A DNA stretch of 64,000 nucleotides, taken from positions 328,127 through 392,126 of the forward strand of contig CAVQVT010000006.1 in the NCBI GenBank assembly GCA_963717255.1. Direction: 5' to 3'. Under the pieces are notes generated by a model that was not told where the DNA came from, ran no database searches, and saw nothing but the letters and a program-made list of their open reading frames with translations. The stretch is from CAIYQJ01 sp963717255 (lineage in GTDB: Bacteria; Chloroflexota; Limnocylindria; Limnocylindrales; CSP1-4). Each line of letters begins with the position of its first letter. Position 1 is the first letter of the stretch. This document shows positions 16,739 through 25,259 of this stretch, piece after piece. The translations under genes and the position numbers were made by a program.

Positions 16739-17160
16739 CGGACGACCCGCACCAGACCGGCACCGACCCGGAGGACGCGGCGCGCGACGCGTTCGCGGAC
16801 CTCGTGTTCTCGACCGTCGACGGACTCCGCGTCGCTCTCCAGGAGCCGTACGCGACGCAGCTCGGCGAGGTCGCGTTCATCACCGAGGACGAGCCGCCGG
16901 CCGAGAAGCGGCCACCCGGCGCGACGCTCTACGGCCTCTTCGAGGGCGTCCCGCGCAACCGGTGGGCGGCCGACTGGGCAGTCGTCCCCGCGAAGATCAC
17001 GATCTATCGCCGGCCGCACGAGTGGTTCTTCCGGGACCCCGCGGCGCGGGCCGGGGCGGTCGCGTCCACCGTCCGCCACGAGGTCGCGCACTACTTCGGG
17101 ACCGACGAGGAGGGGATCCGCGCCATCGAGCGCGAGAGCCGGACCGGTCCGCCGCGGTAG
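16735..17160 (+). CDS. Zincin-like metallopeptidase family protein (DUF1025-type), second copy
   Basis: The 141-residue protein has LYGLFEGVPRN, PAKITIYRRP and the zinc helix VRHEVAHYFG (HExxHYF), the same layout as the protein at 7594-8070 but without the basic N-terminal tail. The GTG at 16735 is preferred because it overlaps the preceding ORF stop. Members are small, probably cytoplasmic zinc proteins whose natural substrate is unknown. It lies upstream of tRNA-Lys. Confidence 0.82.
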   Translation: MTDDPHQTGTDPEDAARDAFADLVFSTVDGLRVALQEPYATQLGEVAFITEDEPPAEKRPPGATLYGLFEGVPRNRWAADWAVVPAKITIYRRPHEWFFRDPAARAGAVASTVRHEVAHYFGTDEEGIRAIERESRTGPPR

Positions 17161-17297
17161 GGGACGGGGGCCAGGCGCGGGCGCATCCGGCGTCCGGCGG
17201 CGCGCCCGCCGGGCCGTCCGCGACCACGTCGCCGGCAGCCGCAGGGACCGGGTCGGCCTGCCCCGCGGCGCGCGTCGACCTGATGTATCCTCCCCGC

Positions 17298-17372
17298 GGG
17301 CCGGTAGCTCAACGGTAGAGCAAGTGACTCTTAATCACTAGGTTCAGGGTTCGAGTCCCTGCCGGCTCACCA
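17298..17372 (+). tRNA. tRNA-Lys (anticodon CUU), CCA encoded
   Basis: A full cloverleaf can be drawn: acceptor GGGCCGG / CCGGCTC, D stem GCTC / GAGC, anticodon stem AGTGA / TCACT around loop CTCTTAA (anticodon CTT), and T stem CAGGG / CCCTG around TTCGAGT. The encoded 3' ACCA is at 17369-17372. The T-arm and acceptor 3' half would be the expected attachment site for an integrative element, and a recombinase fragment follows ~110 bases downstream. Confidence 0.96.
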
Positions 17373-17389
17373 GCCTCGCACGCACCAAC

Positions 17390-17418
17390 GAGGCCCCCGG
17401 TGCCCATCCGGGGGCCTC
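17390..17418 (+). terminator. Intrinsic terminator after tRNA-Lys
   Basis: The 11-bp perfect stem GAGGCCCCCGG / CCGGGGGCCTC with a 7-base loop is followed by TCAATTC. It lies 17 bases after the tRNA end and is the likely transcription stop of the tRNA. Confidence 0.75.
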
Positions 17419-17484
17419 TCAATTCCGGGGTGTACCCCACGGTCGACCCCACCTGGTGATGCTCCCAGGTGACGATGCGACTCC

Positions 17485-17700
17485 TCATGTCGCCCGAGCG
17501 AGCGGGAGACCGTGAGGAACGGGAGCCCCGCCCGCCCGAAGCCGGTCGAGCCGCTGGCGCTGCTCGCGCAACGCCTCCGCCACCGTCGGGCCGACGTTGA
17601 TCGTCCGGCGGCTGAGGTCGGTCTTCGGGGCCGCTCGTTCACCGTCGTGGAGACTGCTCTGCACGGTGAGCGTCCGCGCGTCGAGGTCGACGTGGCCGCC
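17485..17700 (-). pseudogene. Tyrosine recombinase (phage integrase) remnant
   Basis: On the minus strand, VDLDARTLTVQSSL, then PKTDLSRRTINVGPTVAEALREQ, matches the beta-hairpin and following helix of phage-type integrases, including the PKT lysine. The catalytic Arg upstream, and the HxxR and Tyr motifs that should lie downstream, are missing, and the frame stops at 17485. It is a ~70-residue relic oriented towards the tRNA, typical of a decayed element inserted at a tRNA 3' end. Confidence 0.75.
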
Positions 17701-17824
17701 GGCGCATCCAGGACCGTACGACGGAGACGCGTCGCCGGCCTGCGGGCCCCGTTCCCGGGGGGTGACCGCGACCGACACCGGCGCGGTGCCCGCCGAGGAG
17801 TGGGGCACCAGGAGTCCAGAGACG

Positions 17825-18952
17825 CTAGCCCGCGCCCGGTGTGTTCGCAGCTTCGGCGTCGAGCGATCGGCCGGTCCTGCCGTCGAACAGGTGCAGCCGG
17901 TCGAGCGGGATGCTGCAGTCGACGTCGTCTCCTGCCCGGACGCCGTCGGCTGGGTCGTCGAGAGCCGTCAGCTCGAGGTCGCCGACACGCACGTGGACCA
18001 GGACCCGGTGACCGAGGTACTCGACGAGATCGCACCGGCCGCGGAACACCGCGTCGCCGTGCCCCGGCGGCGAGGCGACCCGCATGTGCTCGGGCCGGAT
18101 GCCGACGATCACCGGCGGGGCGATCGCGCCGGACGCCGGACCGGCCATGCGTCCGGGCGTGGGCAGGGTGAGCGGCCCCGATCGAAGGACAGGGCGGTCG
18201 CCGGCCCGCTCGAGGGTCATCTCGACGAGGTTCATCGGCGGGCTGCCGACGAACCCCGCCACGAAGACGTTGGCCGGGTGCTCGTAGAGCGTGCGCGGCG
18301 AGCCGGCCTGTTGCAGCGTTCCGGCATCCATCACCGCCACCCTGGTCGCGATCGCGAGGGCCTCGGCCTGGTCGTGGGTCACGGAGATGATCGTGGCCCG
18401 CAGCTCCCGGTGGAGTCGTCCGAGCTCCGCCCGGGCGTCGAGACGCTGGCGTGCGTCCAGGTGCGAGAGGGCATCGTCGAGCAGGAACACCGCCGGCGCG
18501 TCGCGGACGACCGCCCGCCCGAGGGCGACGTGCTGGGCTTCGCCGGCCGCGAGCCCGGCCGGCCTCCGTTCGAGCAGGCGGCCCAGCTCCATCGACGCGG
18601 CGACGGCGGAGACACGGCGCCGGATCTCGTCCGCGGGCGTGCGGTGGACGCGGAGGGCGAAGCCGAGGTTCTCCCGGACCAGCAGGTGCGGGTACAGGGC
18701 GTAGTCCTCGAAGACCATCGCGACGTCGCGCTCGCCCGGCGCGATGCCGTTGACGACCCGCCCGTCGATGCTGATCGTCCCGTCATCGGGGGCCTCGAGC
18801 CCGGCGATGAGACGGAGCACCGTCGTCTTCCCGCAGCCGGACGGGCCGACGATCGCGAGGACCTCGCCATCAGCCACCTCGATGCTCAGGTCCTGGACTG
18901 CGACGACGTCCCGGAAGCGCTTCGAGACGTGCTCGAGGGTCACCGATGTCAC
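17825..18952 (-). CDS. Sugar-type ABC transporter ATPase (MalK/UgpC-like) with altered motifs
   Basis: The 375-residue protein aligns along MalK/UgpC-type ATPases: Walker A GPSGCGKTT (36-44), D-loop LSHLDA, H-loop VTHDQAEALAI and a C-terminal TOBE-like regulatory domain (VGIRPEHMRV near residue 288). Three core motifs differ from the family norm: the Q-loop MVFQ is MVFE (Glu82), the signature LSGGQ is LAAGE (134-138), and Walker B LLDEP is LLDDA (Asp160). No permease or binding-protein gene is next to it. Weak, altered or lost ATP hydrolysis is inferred. It lies beside the integrase relic. Confidence 0.85.
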   Translation of the reverse strand: MTSVTLEHVSKRFRDVVAVQDLSIEVADGEVLAIVGPSGCGKTTVLRLIAGLEAPDDGTISIDGRVVNGIAPGERDVAMVFEDYALYPHLLVRENLGFALRVHRTPADEIRRRVSAVAASMELGRLLERRPAGLAAGEAQHVALGRAVVRDAPAVFLLDDALSHLDARQRLDARAELGRLHRELRATIISVTHDQAEALAIATRVAVMDAGTLQQAGSPRTLYEHPANVFVAGFVGSPPMNLVEMTLERAGDRPVLRSGPLTLPTPGRMAGPASGAIAPPVIVGIRPEHMRVASPPGHGDAVFRGRCDLVEYLGHRVLVHVRVGDLELTALDDPADGVRAGDDVDCSIPLDRLHLFDGRTGRSLDAEAANTPGAG

Positions 18953-19294
18953 TGCGCAGCCTCTGCGGTGCCGTGATCCGACGTCGATCGTCGCCCCGCC
19001 GCAGCCTCTCGCCCTCTCCGGGCGACCTGCCGCCGGCGACGCGGCGGGTCCTGGAGGCGCGGCGGCGGGATGCGCCCGGGAGACTCCCGGGCCGTTCCCA
19101 TTCTCCTACGGCGGCACAGACCCCCAGGGGCCGGCACGCCTCGCCGTCCGTCGCCGCGCTACGGCTCCGTGCCCTCGGGACGATCCCGCCCGGAGGGCAG
19201 CCGACCAGCTCCGCCGGGTCGATGACAGAGGAGCAGGGTCGGAAGGCTGCAGGATCGCCGCCCACGACGGTGGAGCCCGTGGCACGGTAACCGC
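18953..19294. other. Divergent intergenic region, no gene seen
   Basis: This 342-base stretch separates the divergent ABC ATPase and DUF2161 genes. Open frames here give Arg/Pro/Ser-rich products without motifs. Promoters for both genes should lie here, but I cannot point to convincing boxes. Confidence 0.5.
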
Positions 19295-19960
19295 GTGAAC
19301 GCGTCGCGAGCCGCCGTGCCCGAGGCCGCGCTGTACGGACCCGTGAAGGCGCTGCTGGAGGCCCAGGGCTACGTCGTCAAGGGCGAGATCGTGGGCTGCG
19401 ACGTCGTCGGCGTCCGCGGCGAGGAGCCGCCGGTGGTGGTCGAGCTGAAGCGGGCCTTCGGACTCGCGCTCGTGCTGCAGGGCATCGACCGGCTCGCCCT
19501 GACCGATGCCGTCTACCTCGCCGTCGGGGCATGGCCGCGCCGGCCCGCCGCCGTCCTGAGGCTCTGCCGTCGCGTCGGCCTGGGCCTCATCGTGGTCGCC
19601 GGCGAACGTGCAGACGTGGTGCTCGATCCCCTGCCATACCGGCCACGCACGAGCCGGGGGCGGACGGCCCGACTCCTCGACGAGCATCGCCGCCGGGTCG
19701 GCGATCCGACCGGCGGGGGCTCCGTGCGGCGTCCGATCATGACCGCGTACCGACAGGAAGCCCTGCGCTGCGCCGGCAGGCTCGAGGCCGGTCCGGCGAC
19801 GCTCCGGGCGATCCGCGCCGAGGGCGACGTGCCGCACGCGGGTCGCATCCTGCAGGCGAACGTCTACGGCTGGTTCGAGCGCGTCGAGCGCGGCGTCTAC
19901 GTCCTCTCGCCCCGTGGGCGACGCGCCCTCGAGGACGATCGCCCTGGACTGCCTCGCTAG
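19295..19960 (+). CDS. DUF2161 family PD-(D/E)xK-like protein
   Basis: The 221-residue protein begins at a GTG and has YGPVKALLEAQGYVVKGEI, then CDVVGV and VVVELKRAFGLALVLQGIDRLAL. The D...ExK arrangement (DVV, VELK) fits the DUF2161 putative PD-(D/E)xK phosphodiesterase/nuclease family. The C-terminal ~75 residues form a winged-helix-like part (YRQEALRCAGRL, GRILQANVYGWFERV). The nucleic-acid substrate and role are unknown. It converges on the PHP gene. Confidence 0.82.
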   Translation: MNASRAAVPEAALYGPVKALLEAQGYVVKGEIVGCDVVGVRGEEPPVVVELKRAFGLALVLQGIDRLALTDAVYLAVGAWPRRPAAVLRLCRRVGLGLIVVAGERADVVLDPLPYRPRTSRGRTARLLDEHRRRVGDPTGGGSVRRPIMTAYRQEALRCAGRLEAGPATLRAIRAEGDVPHAGRILQANVYGWFERVERGVYVLSPRGRRALEDDRPGLPR

Positions 19961-20027
19961 CCCGGCGGGATCCGCCCGTCCCGCGGGCGCGATGGGCGCG
20001 CGCCGGGCGCCCCGCTCTCCTTGGAGG

Positions 20028-20720
20028 TCAGCCCCGCCCTCGGGTCGCTGCCCGATGCCTCGCCCGCAGGACGAATTCGCGAAGCCCGCTGGTGCGACCC
20101 TCGACGGCCGTCTCGCCGGCCGCGATCGCCGCCGCCAGGTCCGCGAGGGTCTCTCCCCGGTAGCGCGTGATGCCCCGCCCGACGTCGGCGGGCCGGTGTG
20201 CGTCGGAGCCACCGACGACCGCGTATCCGGCATCGACCGCGAGCTTCTCGACCCGGCGACGGTAGCCGGGCAGCCACGCCACCCGCGAGTTGAAGCCCTC
20301 GACCGCATCGGGCCGGCGCTCCGGCGGACCCTGCGCGAGGGCCTCGAGGATCGTCCCCGATGCCGAGTTCGGCATCGAGAGCAGGGGATGGGCGACGATG
20401 GCGATCCCGCCCTGGGCGTGGACCTCGGCGACCGTGTCCCCGAGGCTGCCTCCCGGCGCGACGAGCGAGCGGAGCCCGAGGCCGAGGACGTGGCCCTCGC
20501 GCGTCGTGATCTCCTCGCCGACGACGAGCGTCAGGCCGAGATCGGCTCCGCGAGCGACGAGCTCCGCGGCGATGTCGATCCGGTCGTGGTCGGTGAGGCC
20601 GACGAGGTCGAGGCCCGCGGCAGGAAGCGCGGCGAGGAAGGCCGTGAGGGTGCCCGCGATCGCCCTGTTGCCGACGGGGTGGACATGGAGATCGGCCCGG
20701 CCGAGCGTGGTGGCGGACAT
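20028..20720 (-). CDS. PHP-domain metal-dependent phosphoesterase
   Basis: ATG 20720 starts a 230-residue PHP protein: ADLHVHP (first metal His pair), LTDHDRID, GEEITTREGHVLGLG, IVAHPLLSM and GGSDAHRPADVG. These are the conserved metal ligands of the trpH/YciV-like PHP phosphoesterases, which hydrolyse nucleoside 3',5'-bisphosphates or short RNAs. The specific substrate is uncertain. The upstream frame is Arg-rich and was not included. Confidence 0.88.
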   Translation of the reverse strand: MSATTLGRADLHVHPVGNRAIAGTLTAFLAALPAAGLDLVGLTDHDRIDIAAELVARGADLGLTLVVGEEITTREGHVLGLGLRSLVAPGGSLGDTVAEVHAQGGIAIVAHPLLSMPNSASGTILEALAQGPPERRPDAVEGFNSRVAWLPGYRRRVEKLAVDAGYAVVGGSDAHRPADVGRGITRYRGETLADLAAAIAAGETAVEGRTSGLREFVLRARHRAATRGRG

Positions 20721-20980
20721 CGAGGCGACGGTAGGCGAGCCCCGACCCATGGTCAAGGCGGCCGGCCTCGAGCGCCGCGGCTGCTCCCCTCGCGGGAAGG
20801 GGTGCGCGCCGGGCGTCCGGGACGTCCGCGGTGACCTCAGGCCCTGTCGCGCTCGCCGTCGTGAGACCACGATCGCCCCGAGCGGGAGGCTTGGACGCGC
20901 GGCCCACATGCGTGCCGCCGGGACCGCGCCGAGCCACTGGCGAGGCCGACCCGCGGTGACGCGTCCCAGGAGCGTGCGAG

Positions 20981-22780
20981 ATGGCCGGAGCGGGCGGACC
21001 TCCTCCGGCGCCGGTGCCCGTGAAGGCGCCCGGCGGCGGACCTCTTCCGTGGGTCGCGGTCGGCCTGCTCGCCGCAGGGCTGATCGCGGTCGTCGGGATC
21101 GCGCTCGTCGGTCAGTCGGGCGGCGGACCCGGCTCGCCGGCGGCCGTCGGTGGGCCGACAGCCTCGACGGGAATGCCCCCGCCTCGCGTGGCCGTGCCCG
21201 TCGGACCGGCGGCCACCTGCCCGCCCGGGACGGACCCCGACACGCCAGGGCCGGCCAGCCAGGCCCGGCCGCTCGGGGTGTCGGGCCTGGCATTCGACCG
21301 CCGTGCCGGCAGGTTGGTGGCCCTCGCGATCACCCGGTCCGGCGGCGTCGAGACCTGGTCGTTCGACGTGTGCACGAACACCTGGACCCGCATGCACCCG
21401 GACCGGGAGCCCCCCGGGCCCTCCACCTTCGGCCAGCTCGTCTACGACGTCGACTCCGACGTGACGGTCGCGTCCGACGCGAACCGGATGTGGGCCTACG
21501 ACCTCGAGGCCAACACGTGGACGGAGAAGGGCCCGTTCGCCCCCTTCGCCGATCCGCAGCGAGCGGGCCTGCGGTTCTACGACCCGGTCTCGGGCCTCGT
21601 CGTCGCCCTCGGGGACGACGGCGACGACGACACGCTCGGCCTGGAGCTGTGGGGCTACGCGGTCGAGACCGACACATGGACCCCGATCGCGCTGGCGGCG
21701 CCGCTGACCATCGGACCCCACGACGAGGACTTCGCCTACGACGCCTCCGTCGACCGGCTGGTCGCCTACGCCAACGCCTGGAAGCCCTGGGACGGGGATT
21801 GGCACTTCGGGGCCACGACCTGGCTCTTCGATCTCCGTACCGGGACCTGGTCGGGAGGAGGCGGAGCGGCGCCGGCGTTCTCCTACGGGTGGTGGGGGAT
21901 CCAGCCCGCGATCGCCGACGACGAGGCGGCGGAGCGGACGGTGATGGTGGGCCAGGGCCATTCGGAGGCCTACGACGCGGCCGCGGACCGCTGGGAGACC
22001 CTGTACGAGGACTCGCTCTCCGAGGACCCGCCGGGCGGGTGGTGCACCCGCCCGGAGTGCCGCGACGGGCGCCTCATCGTCTACGACGCGTCCAACGAGC
22101 GGCTCGTCGCCTTCGGGGGCCGGGTACGGACGTCGTGCATGGTGGAGGAGGCGGACGACATGTGGGCGTTCGACATGGCGACCCGCTCGTGGACGCTCGT
22201 CGTGCCCCCGACCGGGGTGCGGCGTCCCCTGATGGACCTGACCGTCGGCGCGGCGCCGGCACCTGCGGCCCCGGACGAGTCGTCGTGGATCCGGCCGGCG
22301 ACGGTGACGCTCCACGGCGGGCCGTTCTTCACGCGCGTCGCGGGCGTGGCGGACGAACCCTGGTCGAGCACGCCGCCCGTCGCCCCGGCGACCGTCGCGG
22401 ACGGGCTCTTCCTGCCCGAGTGCCAGCCGTGGGCCGACGGCACCGTGTGGTGGGAGGAGACCACGAGCGACCCGTCGTCTCGGGCGTGGATCGAGATCGA
22501 CCTCGGCGGCACCCACGCCATCGATGGGGCGGCGGTCCAGGCAGACACCAACGACGAGTACCGGCTCTCGTACCGGGACCCGGAGACGGCGCGATGGGTG
22601 CAGCTGTGGGACGTCCCGCTCGGGTGGGCCGGCGGCATGGCCACCCGGACGTACGAAGGGGAGGGGCGGTGGGGCTTCTGGCGGCCGGTCGTGACGGACG
22701 CGCTCCGGTTCGAGGCGACGAGCGGCGACGCGCAGTACTCGGTCTCCGAGATCGCCGTCTTCGGCGTGCCGGCGCCCTGA
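20981..22780 (+). CDS. Membrane-anchored beta-propeller (kelch-like) protein with discoidin-type C-terminus
   Basis: The 599-residue protein has a Pro-rich start, one transmembrane segment (about residues 23-43, WVAVGLLAAGLIAVVGIAL) and then six or so kelch-like blades with repeated TWS/TWT, YDVDS, WAYDLE, LWGYAVETDTWT, WLFDLRTGTWS and MWAFDMATRSWT. The C-terminal ~130 residues (AWIEIDLGGTHAIDGAAVQ ... LRFEATSGDAQYSVSEIAVF) resemble an F5/8-type C carbohydrate-binding domain. It is predicted to face outward, perhaps binding a glycan. ATG 20981. Confidence 0.8.
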   Translation: MAGAGGPPPAPVPVKAPGGGPLPWVAVGLLAAGLIAVVGIALVGQSGGGPGSPAAVGGPTASTGMPPPRVAVPVGPAATCPPGTDPDTPGPASQARPLGVSGLAFDRRAGRLVALAITRSGGVETWSFDVCTNTWTRMHPDREPPGPSTFGQLVYDVDSDVTVASDANRMWAYDLEANTWTEKGPFAPFADPQRAGLRFYDPVSGLVVALGDDGDDDTLGLELWGYAVETDTWTPIALAAPLTIGPHDEDFAYDASVDRLVAYANAWKPWDGDWHFGATTWLFDLRTGTWSGGGGAAPAFSYGWWGIQPAIADDEAAERTVMVGQGHSEAYDAAADRWETLYEDSLSEDPPGGWCTRPECRDGRLIVYDASNERLVAFGGRVRTSCMVEEADDMWAFDMATRSWTLVVPPTGVRRPLMDLTVGAAPAPAAPDESSWIRPATVTLHGGPFFTRVAGVADEPWSSTPPVAPATVADGLFLPECQPWADGTVWWEETTSDPSSRAWIEIDLGGTHAIDGAAVQADTNDEYRLSYRDPETARWVQLWDVPLGWAGGMATRTYEGEGRWGFWRPVVTDALRFEATSGDAQYSVSEIAVFGVPAP

Positions 22781-22869
22781 CCAGGCGGGACGTGTCACCG
22801 CGCGGTCCGTTCGCTCGGGGGGTCGCGGTCCTCGTTGCGGCCGCCGATCGCCGGAGTACTGTGTGAACC

Positions 22870-23142
22870 ATGAAAGGTGACCGCGTCGAGGCAGTCGTCG
22901 ACACCGGGCAGGGCGTGCAGACGTTCGACATCGTCGCCACGCGCGCCGGTCGTCGCATCGAGGTCGTGACGTCCCGCGGAGTGGTGGAGGTGCGCGAGGT
23001 GACGCGGACCGGTGTGCCGGTCCGCACGGGCCGCTTCATGACCAGCCGCCTCATCGCGCTCGTCGAGCATCCGGCGATCGATGAGCGTGGTCGCGTCGAG
23101 GTGACGACGCGACACCGTCTCGAGGCGCGCGACCACCGCTGA
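22870..23142 (+). CDS. Small hypothetical protein, 90 residues
   Basis: ATG 22870 opens a 90-residue mostly beta product (VEAVVDTGQGVQTFDIVATR, RIEVVTSRGVVEVREV) with no membrane segment or Cys. I do not recognise it. The Val/Thr/Arg pattern and codon use look coding. It lies 89 bases downstream of the beta-propeller gene. Confidence 0.6.
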   Translation: MKGDRVEAVVDTGQGVQTFDIVATRAGRRIEVVTSRGVVEVREVTRTGVPVRTGRFMTSRLIALVEHPAIDERGRVEVTTRHRLEARDHR

Positions 23143-23417
23143 TCGGCCCGTCGGGTCGCGGTGACGATCGTGCTCCCCGGGCCGGCCCCGGGCCGCGCAG
23201 GCGGAGGCCGCCGCGAGCGGTCGTCCGCGAGGGGTGGCCCGAACGGGTAGGTCCGCGCACGGACCATCGGGTGGCTGGCGGGCGCGCGTCGACGCCCTAG
23301 CGTGATGGTGCGACCGAGCACCGGGATCCGGGGCCGGTCGGCATGGGGGCCCGAGCTCGAGATGAGAGTGTCGGAGCACACCGGAACGCGGGTCGGACGC
23401 CGCCGGAGGACAGGGCC
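23143..23417. other. Intergenic region, short hairpin only
   Basis: No gene is supported in this 275-base stretch. It contains a small GGTCCG-cgca-CGGACC hairpin around 23251-23266 and a CCCTAGCGTGATGG stretch near 23296 that could be part of a promoter for the following gene; neither is convincing alone. Confidence 0.4.
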
Positions 23418-24056
23418 ATGAGTCGCGGGCTGCGTCAGCGCCTGCGCCTGGTCTTCGGTGCAGCGCGGGCCGGTTCCGCCCACGGCGAGGGCGGCGCCGA
23501 CCGGTCCGAATGGCCGTGGGTGCAGTTCGTGGCGTTCACCGAGCATCGCCGCATCTCCGGGCGCATCCAGCTCGACGGCGACCGGCTGAGCGACACTCTC
23601 AACGGCCACCTGGAGTACCAGCTGTGCGACGTGCTGGTCGAGGATCTCGCGGACGGCCACTGCGTCCATGCGGACGAGGTGGTGCTCGCGCAGGACGAGC
23701 TCCTCGCCGTGCTGACGGACGGCCCCCGCGGCGACCCCGCACGGCGGGTCCGCACGCTCCCCCACGAGGTCACCTTCAAGGCCGGTCCCTACCTGATCCG
23801 CGGCAACCTCCACGCCGCCCCGGGGATCGATCCGCTCGCCTCGGCGAGGCGCCGGCGGCCGATGATCCCGCTCTCCGACGCATGGATCGAGTTCCGGGCG
23901 GGCGACGCGTCGATGGGTTCCGTGATCGGAACGGTCGTGGTGAACCGGGCGACGGCCGACTGGGTCCAGGCGGGCTTCGCTCCTCCCAGTGCCCTCGCAT
24001 GCCTGGAGCCCGTCCGCGTCGCCGTCCCGAGCACGGCGCCTTCGTCGGGCCCGTAG
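23418..24056 (+). CDS. Hypothetical protein, 212 residues
   Basis: ATG 23418 has a GGAGGACAGGGCC site upstream. The product is soluble alpha/beta with VQFVAFTEHRRISGRIQLDGDRLSDTL in two parts, LCDVLVEDLADG and DEVVLAQDELLAV. The charged and hydrophobic spacing suggests a small beta-barrel domain, then a PMIPLSDAWIEFR segment. I do not recognise the family, though similar short proteins occur in Chloroflexota as I recall. No catalytic motif is seen. Confidence 0.65.
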   Translation: MSRGLRQRLRLVFGAARAGSAHGEGGADRSEWPWVQFVAFTEHRRISGRIQLDGDRLSDTLNGHLEYQLCDVLVEDLADGHCVHADEVVLAQDELLAVLTDGPRGDPARRVRTLPHEVTFKAGPYLIRGNLHAAPGIDPLASARRRRPMIPLSDAWIEFRAGDASMGSVIGTVVVNRATADWVQAGFAPPSALACLEPVRVAVPSTAPSSGP

Positions 24057-24088
24057 CTGCCCCCGGGCCCCATCCTCGCCTGGCGCTG

Positions 24089-25255
24089 CTACCGCCAGAG
24101 CGGCCCGTACGGGTGCTCGGGCTCGATCGGCCGGCCGGCCGCGAAGCGGTCGAGCGAGAACGCCGAGATGTCGACCGTGCGCGCGGCGCCGTCCAGGATG
24201 AGCTCGGAGAGGCAGAGGCCGACCGCCGGCGCGGTCTTGAACCCGGTCCCGGAGTGCCCGCAATCGAGGTAGAAGCCGTCGGGCCCGGCCGGGCCGAGGA
24301 GCGCGTGCTGGTCGGGCGTGATCCCGTCCTGGCCGCCGTGCGCGTTCCGCAGGGTCCCTGCCTCCATCCAGGGAAGCCGGGCGCAGATCGCGTCCACCAT
24401 CGCCCCCAGCGTCGCCGCCGACAGCTCCTCCTGGGGTCGGTCGGGCGATCCGCCGATCGTGTTGCCCGACTCGAGCCCGACGAGCATGAGGTCACGACCC
24501 TCCGGCCGGAAGTAGACCTCGTGTGCCTGGTCGATGACGATCGGGAAGCGGCCGTCGCGCCCGCCGGGCAGCCCGAAGTACGCCGTGTCGTGGCGCCACG
24601 GCTCGACGGGGACCTCCACGCCCGCGCTCGCGGCGACCTCCGCCGCCCAGGCCCCCGCCGCGTCGACGGCGACCGGGGTCGCGATCCGCCCCTTGTCCGA
24701 CTCCACGGCCACGACGCGGTCTCCCTCGACGATCACCCGTGCCTGCGCCCCGCCCACATACCGCGCGCCGTCGCGTCGGGCAGCAGCGAGGAAGCCGGAC
24801 GCGGTGGCCGTCGGGTCCGCGTACCCCGAGAGCGGTTCGTAGGCCGCGACCTCGACGTCGTCGGTCACGACGCCCGGGAGCAGTCGTGCGACCTCGTCCT
24901 GGCCGATGAGCGAGGCGTCGATCCCCACGGATCGGTGCATCGCCACGTTCGCGCGGAGCGCGTCGGCCAGCGACGGCGGGACCAGCTGGACGAAGCCCGT
25001 GTGGACGAAGTCGCACGAGCCCTCGCCGACCTGCCCTGCCCAGTCGCGGAAGTAGGGGAGGGAGGCCCACGCGAGCCGGGACTCGGCCTCGACGTCGTAG
25101 TGCATCCGGACGAAGCCCGACGACCGGCCGGTCGCCCCGGCCGCGACGCTCGACCGCTCGATGACGACCACGGCCGCGCCGCGCCGCGCGAGGTGGAACG
25201 CGAGGCTCGCGCCCTGCACGCCCGCGCCGATGACGACGACGTCGGCCGTCTCGCT
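24089..25255 (-). CDS. FAD-dependent oxidoreductase (sarcosine oxidase beta/DAO-like)
   Basis: GTG 25255 is preferred because a GGGAGGG site lies 7 bases upstream; an ATG at 25279 would overlap the upstream gene. The 388-residue protein has the FAD fingerprint VVIGAGVQGASLAFHLARRG with a following VVIERS, ATGRSSGFVR, and a C-terminal GFYLDCGHSGTGFKTAPAVG. This is the DAO/glycine oxidase/sarcosine oxidase beta family, which oxidises secondary or tertiary amino acids. Substrate unknown. It is in an operon with the membrane protein upstream. Confidence 0.9.
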   Translation of the reverse strand, partial: SETADVVVIGAGVQGASLAFHLARRGAAVVVIERSSVAAGATGRSSGFVRMHYDVEAESRLAWASLPYFRDWAGQVGEGSCDFVHTGFVQLVPPSLADALRANVAMHRSVGIDASLIGQDEVARLLPGVVTDDVEVAAYEPLSGYADPTATASGFLAAARRDGARYVGGAQARVIVEGDRVVAVESDKGRIATPVAVDAAGAWAAEVAASAGVEVPVEPWRHDTAYFGLPGGRDGRFPIVIDQAHEVYFRPEGRDLMLVGLESGNTIGGSPDRPQEELSAATLGAMVDAICARLPWMEAGTLRNAHGGQDGITPDQHALLGPAGPDGFYLDCGHSGTGFKTAPAVGLCLSELILDGAARTVDISAFSLDRFAAGRPIEPEHPYGPLWR

Positions 25256-25259
25256 CACG

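Noticed and set aside
17485..17824. A complete integrase gene
   Set aside because: Only the middle portion of the family is recognisable and the catalytic Arg and Tyr motifs are absent.
17373..20000. Second copy of the tRNA-Lys 3' end as an attachment-site pair
   Set aside because: I looked for a repeat of the T-arm/acceptor sequence downstream of the integrase relic and did not find one in the window.
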